Shown here: positions 21,650 to 25,631 of the stretch, piece by piece | How the letters are laid out: the number at the start of each line of letters is the position of its first letter | Position numbering within the stretch: position 1 is the stretch's first letter | Made by a program: the position numbers and the translations under genes | Origin: an uncultured Clostridia bacterium | GTDB taxonomy: Bacteria; Bacillota; Clostridia; Christensenellales; Borkfalkiaceae | Assembly (NCBI GenBank): GCA_947176485.1 | Contig: CAMWQS010000007.1 | Span: 1 to 25,631, forward strand | Length of the DNA: 25,631 bases | Direction: 5' to 3' | The notes under the pieces: generated by a model | What the model saw: the letters and a program-made list of their open reading frames with translations, nothing else | Database searches by the model: none | What the model was told of the DNA's origin: nothing

Positions 21650-21838
21650 ATGCAAGAGCTTACATCAAAGGAACTTCAACTTATATCCGACGCGCTTACC
21701 GCCGAAGGACTGATTTGCAAAAAGGCAAGGGCTTATTCCAAGACCCTTACGGACGTGGAGCTTGCCGACTGTATGACGAAGATTGCGGACGACCACGAGA
21801 TGCGCTATAACGCGCTGTTGAAAATGATAGGAGGTTGA
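21650..21838 (+). CDS. Small coat-associated helical protein
   Basis: A 62-residue, two-helix protein (KELQLISDALTAEGLICKKA; VELADCMTKIADDHEMRYNALLKMIGG). It resembles the small proteins that Clostridia encode just before Coat F-domain genes, with the same ferritin-like helix pattern (E-x-C-K-KA and DDHEMRY). It is followed after one base by the Coat F gene, whose AGGAGG site lies in its last codons, so they form one unit. Probably a spore coat component made in the mother cell; the function is inferred from family and context. Its ribosome site is buried in the preceding hairpin. Confidence 0.75.
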   Translation: MQELTSKELQLISDALTAEGLICKKARAYSKTLTDVELADCMTKIADDHEMRYNALLKMIGG

Positions 21839-21839
21839 T

Positions 21840-22136
21840 ATGAAATTAACTAAAAGCGACGTAACTTTGAACGAAAGAGATTCATTGCAGGATATTTTAG
21901 AGAGTGAAAAGCAGCTTATGGGCTTATACACTACGGCACTTTTCGAGGGCAGCACCAAGGCGGTAAGAAAGAACTTTTCCACCAACCTTTTGGGCGTTGC
22001 GGAAAATCAGTTTTTGGTATTCACGCAGATGAGCACGCGTGGCTACTACGAACCCAAGCCTGCAAACAAAACCCTAATCGACGAAGCAACCAACACTTTC
22101 AAAAAGCAAAAAAACAGCTTAAAAGCGAACGGATAA
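21840..22136 (+). CDS. cotF: Spore coat protein, Coat F (CotF) family
   Basis: A 98-residue protein matching the Coat F domain. The first helix is LNERDSLQDILESEKQLMGLYTTAL in two overlapping parts, then EGSTKAVRKNF, then a third helix ending FTQMSTRGYYEPKPA, the family's characteristic Gly-Trp/Tyr-Tyr tail. Members are abundant in the coats of Bacillus and Clostridium spores. The AGGAGG site at the end of the preceding small gene supports the ATG at 21840. Only a weak hairpin follows. Confidence 0.85.
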   Translation: MKLTKSDVTLNERDSLQDILESEKQLMGLYTTALFEGSTKAVRKNFSTNLLGVAENQFLVFTQMSTRGYYEPKPANKTLIDEATNTFKKQKNSLKANG

Positions 22137-22147
22137 ACGTTCCGTTT
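22127..22147 (+). terminator. Weak terminator-like hairpin after cotF
   Basis: A 7-bp stem (22127-22133 with 22141-22147) overlaps the cotF stop and is followed by only a short T-stretch within its own arm. It is much weaker than the hairpin at 22227-22267, which may be the real end of the coat transcript. Confidence 0.35.
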
Positions 22148-22201
22148 AATCGCGTATCTTAATTGCGTGTGCGTAGACTGACTTGTAGCTAATCAAACGT
22201 A

Positions 22202-22230
22202 GTATATATTTTCAAGCATTTCACATAATA
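22202..22230 (+). promoter_or_regulatory. Sigma-G promoter of spoVT, fused to a terminator
   Basis: GTATA (22202-22206) and CATAATA (22224-22230), 17 bases apart, match the B. subtilis sigma-G consensus at every defined position. spoVT is a known sigma-G gene in B. subtilis. The predicted start (about 22237) lies inside the 5' arm of the hairpin at 22227-22267. The rest of 22148-22201 shows nothing clear. Confidence 0.75.
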
Positions 22231-22267
22231 CCTTTGCGGGGAAATTTTTCCCGCAGAGGTATTTTTT
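22227..22267 (+). terminator. Terminator hairpin overlapping the spoVT promoter and ribosome site
   Basis: A 14-bp stem with one G-T pair (22227-22240 with 22250-22263), a nine-base loop and six T (22262-22267) end three bases before the spoVT ATG. The 3' arm contains AGAGG (22255-22259), the ribosome site of spoVT. RNA started by the sigma-G promoter would lack the part of the 5' arm that pairs with it. Confidence 0.85.
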
Positions 22268-22269
22268 AT

Positions 22270-22815
22270 ATGAAAGCTACAGGAATTGTTAGAAGAATAG
22301 ACGAGTTGGGTAGGGTGGTTATCCCCAAAGAAATAAGGAGCACTTTGCGCTTGAAGTCGGGAGACCCGTTGGAAATCTTTACCGACAGGGACGAGCTGAT
22401 GTTGAAAAAGTATTCGCCCATAGCGTCGCTTGAAAAATTTTCCGAGGGCACGGCAAAATCATTATCCGATTTGTCAGGTCATATTGCGGTTATTTGCGAT
22501 ACGGACGGCGTTCTTCACGCTTCGGGACGCGGTCAGCGCGAGTTCGACGGCAAGAACCTTTCAAACAATATGGAAAAGATTATGCGTGAAAGAAAGAGCT
22601 ATATTGCAAGCTCGGCGGAAGGCGGCGACGTAGTGCCCATTTGTGCGGGTCAGCAAAGCGAGGTTACCGCGCAGGTTATCGTGCCCATAGTTTGCAACGG
22701 CGATTGTCTTGGTGCGGTTGCCCTCGTTTCTTGCGAGCGCGGCGCGAAGATTGAACCCGCGGCGTGCAAGCTTGCACAATTGTCCGCAAATATACTTGCC
22801 GGACAATTCGAGTAA
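22270..22815 (+). CDS. spoVT: Stage V sporulation regulator SpoVT
   Basis: A forespore transcription factor of 181 residues (B. subtilis SpoVT has 178). The N-terminal AbrB-type swapped-hairpin DNA-binding domain MKATGIVRRIDELGRVVIPK, then EIRSTLRLKSGDPLEIF, is almost canonical. The C-terminal ~120 residues form the GAF-like domain (HIAVICDTDGVLHASG; VTAQVIVPIVCNGDCLGAVALVS). The start at 22270 is fixed by the canonical MKATGIVRRID; the frame is open 12 codons further upstream but that would run through the hairpin. The sigma-G promoter fits its known role late in the forespore. spoVB and mazG downstream give the conserved order. Confidence 0.95.
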   Translation: MKATGIVRRIDELGRVVIPKEIRSTLRLKSGDPLEIFTDRDELMLKKYSPIASLEKFSEGTAKSLSDLSGHIAVICDTDGVLHASGRGQREFDGKNLSNNMEKIMRERKSYIASSAEGGDVVPICAGQQSEVTAQVIVPIVCNGDCLGAVALVSCERGAKIEPAACKLAQLSANILAGQFE

Positions 22816-22833
22816 TTATTTAGGAAAATCGGT

Positions 22834-24231
22834 GTGGAGAAAACGGGAAAAAAGCGCGGAGGCGGTCAATCGTTTCTTGCGGGTGCGGCGATAATATCTA
22901 TCGGCGGGTTCGTTTCGAAAATACTCGGGGCGATTTACCGCATACCTCTTACCAACGTTTTGGGCGGAGAGGGAATGGGGATATACCAAATGGTGTATCC
23001 TCTTTACTGCATACTTTTAACCGTTTCCGCCTCGGGCATACCTACGGGTATTTCCCGCCTTATTTCCTCGGGCAAAGGCGATGGCGCGGAGAAGGAGGCG
23101 TTCCGCCTTTACAGCGCGGTGGGGCTTATCGGCACTTGTATTATGTTCATACTGTCCGGTCCGCTTGCGACTATTCAAGGCGAGCCGGCGATTTCGCTGT
23201 GCTGTAAGCTTTTGTGCCCGTCGGTATTTTTCGTGTCCCTTCTGTCGGTGGTGCGCGGATACTTTCAAGGGCGGGGGAATATGCTGCCCACCGCCACGAC
23301 GGAGATTTTGGAGCAGGTTATCAAGGTTGCCTTCGGCGTTGCGCTTTCCTATCTTTTTAGGGATAACTTGGCGCTGGCGGTTGCTTCAACCCTTTTGGCG
23401 GTTACCGTAAGCGAAGTTCTTTCCACGGGAATTGCGGCTATTTGGTACTTTAAAGGTCGGGGCAAAAAGCCCCTATATCCCGTGCCGTCCGTGCCCGTAA
23501 AAAGTATTCTGCACTATACCGTGCCGCTGACCCTGACGGCAATCGCCTTGCCCGTTTCACAGCTTTTGGAAAGCATCGTGGCGGTTAGGCTTTTGAAGGG
23601 TATGGCTGAAAACGCAACCTCTTTGTACGGCATATTTTCGGGCTGTGCTATAACCATAATAAACCTGCCCGTGTCGGTGTGTTACGGCTTGGCGGCGTCG
23701 AGCATCCCGCAAATTTCACCCCTTGCCGAAAGCGGCGATATCGCGGGCGCAAAGAAAAAGGCGTATAAGTCCATTCTGATAACCTTTATAGTATCGTTGC
23801 CGGCGGCGGTGGGGTTGTTCTTTTTGGCACCCTTGGCAACGCGGCTTATATTCGGCTCGCTGCAAGGTGAAGAAAAAGCCCTTTTAATTTCGCTAATTAA
23901 AATACTTGCCGTGTCGTCAGTTACGCAGAGCTTGGTGCAGACCTCGTCGGCGTGTTTAACGGCTTTGGGCAGTCCCGTAAAAAGCACGATAACGCAGTGG
24001 ACCACCGCTATTTTGAGGGTTGGGCTTACGGCGGCTTTAATCGCCTTTTCGCCGCTGTCCATCGCGGGCGCGGCGTGGGCTGCAAACTGCGCGAATTTCC
24101 TTGCCACCTTAATGAATTTCTGTTATATTATAAGAGTAAAAAACAGAAAGGACGGCAAAAATGAAGATAACGCTGATAGGCTTGGGAATACGAAAAGGGG
24201 ATATAACGCTGCGAGCAAAGGAGGCGCTTGA
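22834..24231 (+). CDS. spoVB: SpoVB/MurJ-like polysaccharide flippase (MOP superfamily)
   Basis: A 465-residue multidrug/oligosaccharidyl-lipid/polysaccharide (MOP) exporter with about 12 membrane helices. It begins with the SpoVB-type segments FLAGAAIISIGGFVSKILGA, then YRIPLTNVLGGEGMGIYQM. SpoVB is thought to flip lipid-linked peptidoglycan precursors for spore cortex synthesis. In B. subtilis a paralogue of this family (yabM) sits in the same place between spoVT and mazG. The start is GTG at 22834, with AGGA seven bases before it. The C-terminus is about 50 residues shorter than B. subtilis SpoVB, and its last 24 codons run over the start of mazG (71-base overlap). This suggests that a mutation moved the stop. 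Confidence 0.88.
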   Translation: MEKTGKKRGGGQSFLAGAAIISIGGFVSKILGAIYRIPLTNVLGGEGMGIYQMVYPLYCILLTVSASGIPTGISRLISSGKGDGAEKEAFRLYSAVGLIGTCIMFILSGPLATIQGEPAISLCCKLLCPSVFFVSLLSVVRGYFQGRGNMLPTATTEILEQVIKVAFGVALSYLFRDNLALAVASTLLAVTVSEVLSTGIAAIWYFKGRGKKPLYPVPSVPVKSILHYTVPLTLTAIALPVSQLLESIVAVRLLKGMAENATSLYGIFSGCAITIINLPVSVCYGLAASSIPQISPLAESGDIAGAKKKAYKSILITFIVSLPAAVGLFFLAPLATRLIFGSLQGEEKALLISLIKILAVSSVTQSLVQTSSACLTALGSPVKSTITQWTTAILRVGLTAALIAFSPLSIAGAAWAANCANFLATLMNFCYIIRVKNRKDGKNEDNADRLGNTKRGYNAASKGGA

Positions 24232-25576
24232 TAATGCAACCGAAATTCTTGTTCGAACGGCTGACGCGGAAAGCACTGGCAGCTTGGCTGGGTACGCGTA
24301 CCGCGCACTCGACGAAGTCTACGAACGAAGCAGAAACTTCGACACACTCAACAAAAATTTAGCCGCCGAAGTTCTTAACGCGGCAAAGAAAAGCGACGTT
24401 TGCTATTGCGTGGACGGTGCCGTCTGCGAGGACGAGGCCTGCAAAATAATCTTACAAAAACATAAGGACTGCGAGGTTTTAGAAAGCGTTTCCAAGGCTT
24501 CGCACGCGTACAATACCTCACGCCTTACGGGCAGTGAGGTAACTTGCGTTTCTGCGTACTCCGTTGAAAATTTAAAGAGCTGCCGCGCCGTGGCCGTGTA
24601 CGATATCGACTGCGAGTATATTGCGGGCACGGTAAAGGAAAGGCTATCGTATATCTTCGGCGAAGAAAGCACTTGTTATTTTCTGCGCGGGGAAAGCGTA
24701 AAAAAGATAAAAATTTACGAACTTGACAGACAAAAGAATTACGACGGAACTTGCGCCGTTGCCGTTCAGGAAGGCGAGTATCTCAAAAAAGAACGCTACG
24801 ACTTTGAAGATTTGGAAAAGATGATTAAGCTTCTGCGCGCCCCGGGCGGTTGCCCTTGGGATAGGGTGCAGACCTCCGAAAGCATCAAGGGCAATATGAT
24901 AGAGGAGGCGTACGAGCTGGTTGACGCCATCGAGCGCGGCGACGCCGACGGCATGGAGGAGGAAACGGGCGACGTATTGTTGCAAGCGGCTTTCCACGCG
25001 GTGATGTCCGAAGAAAAGGGGGAATACACGAGTGGCGATGCGTTGACGCGGCTCGTTAAAAAGCTTATTTTCCGCCACTCGCACATATTCGGCGGCGACA
25101 AGGCGGCTTCGGATACCGATGCACTGGGCGTTTGGGAAAAGAACAAGCGCAAAGAAAAAGGGCAAGAAACTTACTCCGACACGGTGCTTGCGGTGCCCAA
25201 GGGTATGCCCGCGTGCATGCGTGCGCAAAAGGTGGGCAAACGCTCGGCAAAGTGCGGAATGGACTTTTTATCCCCCGTGTCGGCTTCCGAAAAATTGGTT
25301 GAAGAAGTGGGCGAGCTTTTAGAGGCTTGCATAAGCGAAGACAAGGACGCAATATTCGACGAGGCGGGCGACGTGCTGTTTTCTGCCGTGAATACTTGCC
25401 GTCTTGCGGGCGTTGACTGCGAGCTTGCCCTTCACGCGGCGGTTGAAAAGTTTACTAAAAGGTTCGTGGAGTTTGAACGCCTTGCCAAAGAAAACGGCGA
25501 AAAGATAGAGGAAATGGACCCCTCGCGTTGGGACTATTATTGGATGCTGGCGAAAAATGCAGTTAAAACAGATTAG
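24161..25576 (+). CDS. mazG: MazG (YabN-type) nucleotide pyrophosphohydrolase fused to methylase-like domain
   Basis: This is the two-part protein typical of Firmicutes. Residues 1-~205 resemble a tetrapyrrole (SAM) methylase domain, with ITLIGLGIRKGD as its first strand-loop. Residues ~215-465 are a double MazG domain that hydrolyses nucleoside triphosphates to monophosphate and pyrophosphate. MazG motifs are LRAPGGCPWD (225-234), EEAYE (248-252) and EEETGD (266-271), then a second set EEVGELLEA and DEAGDVLFSA. The His after GCPWDxxQT is replaced by Ser (QTSES). The methylase half lacks the PGHP motif (CVDGAVCED instead), so it may no longer bind SAM. AAGGA lies 8 bases before the ATG. It overlaps spoVB by 71 bases and the next gene by 20. 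Confidence 0.93.
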   Translation: MKITLIGLGIRKGDITLRAKEALDNATEILVRTADAESTGSLAGYAYRALDEVYERSRNFDTLNKNLAAEVLNAAKKSDVCYCVDGAVCEDEACKIILQKHKDCEVLESVSKASHAYNTSRLTGSEVTCVSAYSVENLKSCRAVAVYDIDCEYIAGTVKERLSYIFGEESTCYFLRGESVKKIKIYELDRQKNYDGTCAVAVQEGEYLKKERYDFEDLEKMIKLLRAPGGCPWDRVQTSESIKGNMIEEAYELVDAIERGDADGMEEETGDVLLQAAFHAVMSEEKGEYTSGDALTRLVKKLIFRHSHIFGGDKAASDTDALGVWEKNKRKEKGQETYSDTVLAVPKGMPACMRAQKVGKRSAKCGMDFLSPVSASEKLVEEVGELLEACISEDKDAIFDEAGDVLFSAVNTCRLAGVDCELALHAAVEKFTKRFVEFERLAKENGEKIEEMDPSRWDYYWMLAKNAVKTD

Positions 25577-25631
25577 GATAGGCAAACTACATACTAAAAA
25601 CAATATCTTTTTGGCACCCCTTGCGGGCTAC
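25557..25631 (+). CDS. dus: tRNA-dihydrouridine synthase, N-terminal fragment
   Basis: The window ends 25 codons into this gene. The visible start, MQLKQIRIGKLHTKNNIFLA with PLAGY, matches the opening beta-strand and FMN-binding APMAG-type motif of DusB-like flavoenzymes, which reduce uridine in tRNA. The usual Met of APMAG is Leu here. The ATG overlaps the end of mazG by 20 bases in another frame, so the gene probably continues the spoVB-mazG transcript. Too short for subfamily assignment. Confidence 0.75.
   Translation, partial: MQLKQIRIGKLHTKNNIFLAPLAGY

Overview
The window reads as chromosome of an endospore-forming, Clostridia-type Firmicute. It holds a SpoIVFA/SpoIVFB pair, a GerA-type germinant receptor operon, Coat F-family proteins, SpoVT and a SpoVB-type flippase. 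The spoVT-spoVB-mazG order is the one known from Bacillus and Clostridia. Genes are packed tightly, with many ATGA/GTGA overlaps. I see no rRNA, tRNA, CRISPR array, transposase, phage module or origin. The exact genus cannot be read from the sequence; an uncultured gut lineage is a guess.

Layout. 1-563: end of an SPFH/prohibitin-like gene and its terminator. 751-2321: spoIVFA-spoIVFB (sigma-K processing). 2318-3980 (minus strand): a zinc-dependent phospholipase C-like protein and an OGG1-type 8-oxoguanine glycosylase. 4038-5873 (minus): a padR-DUF1700-DUF4097 operon with a near-consensus promoter and a palindromic operator. 6072-9836: gerAA-gerAB-gerAC. 9873-10427 (minus): unknown membrane protein. 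10614-12067: trmB and a metallophosphoesterase. 12106-13679 (minus): an aberrant ornithine carbamoyltransferase homologue and queH. 13780-14985: a MalK-like ABC ATPase with broken signature and H-loop motifs. 15075-15965: an ArsP_2-like exporter. 16088-18882: a membrane protein, a methyltransferase and hslO (Hsp33). 18900-19056 (minus): a probable small RNA gene. 19148-21597: a TPR protein and an alpha-helical-repeat protein. 21650-22136: two small coat-type proteins. 22270-25631: spoVT, spoVB, mazG and the start of a dihydrouridine synthase gene.

Sporulation and germination are the main theme: protease and regulator for sigma-K, receptor for germinants, coat proteins, forespore regulator SpoVT and cortex-type flippase. 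The other genes are housekeeping, chiefly tRNA modification (trmB, queH, dus), DNA repair (ogg), nucleotide sanitation (mazG) and redox chaperoning (hslO).

The most interesting signals are regulatory or degenerate. (1) An unannotated minus-strand RNA has a perfect TTGACA-17-TATAAT promoter and an intrinsic terminator. (2) In at least two places (spoVT, ogg) a promoter is fused to a terminator so that the predicted start lies inside the hairpin's 5' arm; read-through RNA would fold the hairpin but newly initiated RNA would not. (3) Two perfect TGAACG-N3-CGTTCA palindromes, one next to the ogg promoter. (4) trmB and queH promoters place the predicted +1 on the A of the ATG. (5) An ABC ATPase and a carbamoyltransferase homologue have both lost family-defining catalytic residues while keeping intact reading frames. 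All calls come from reading the sequence by eye; no database search was possible.
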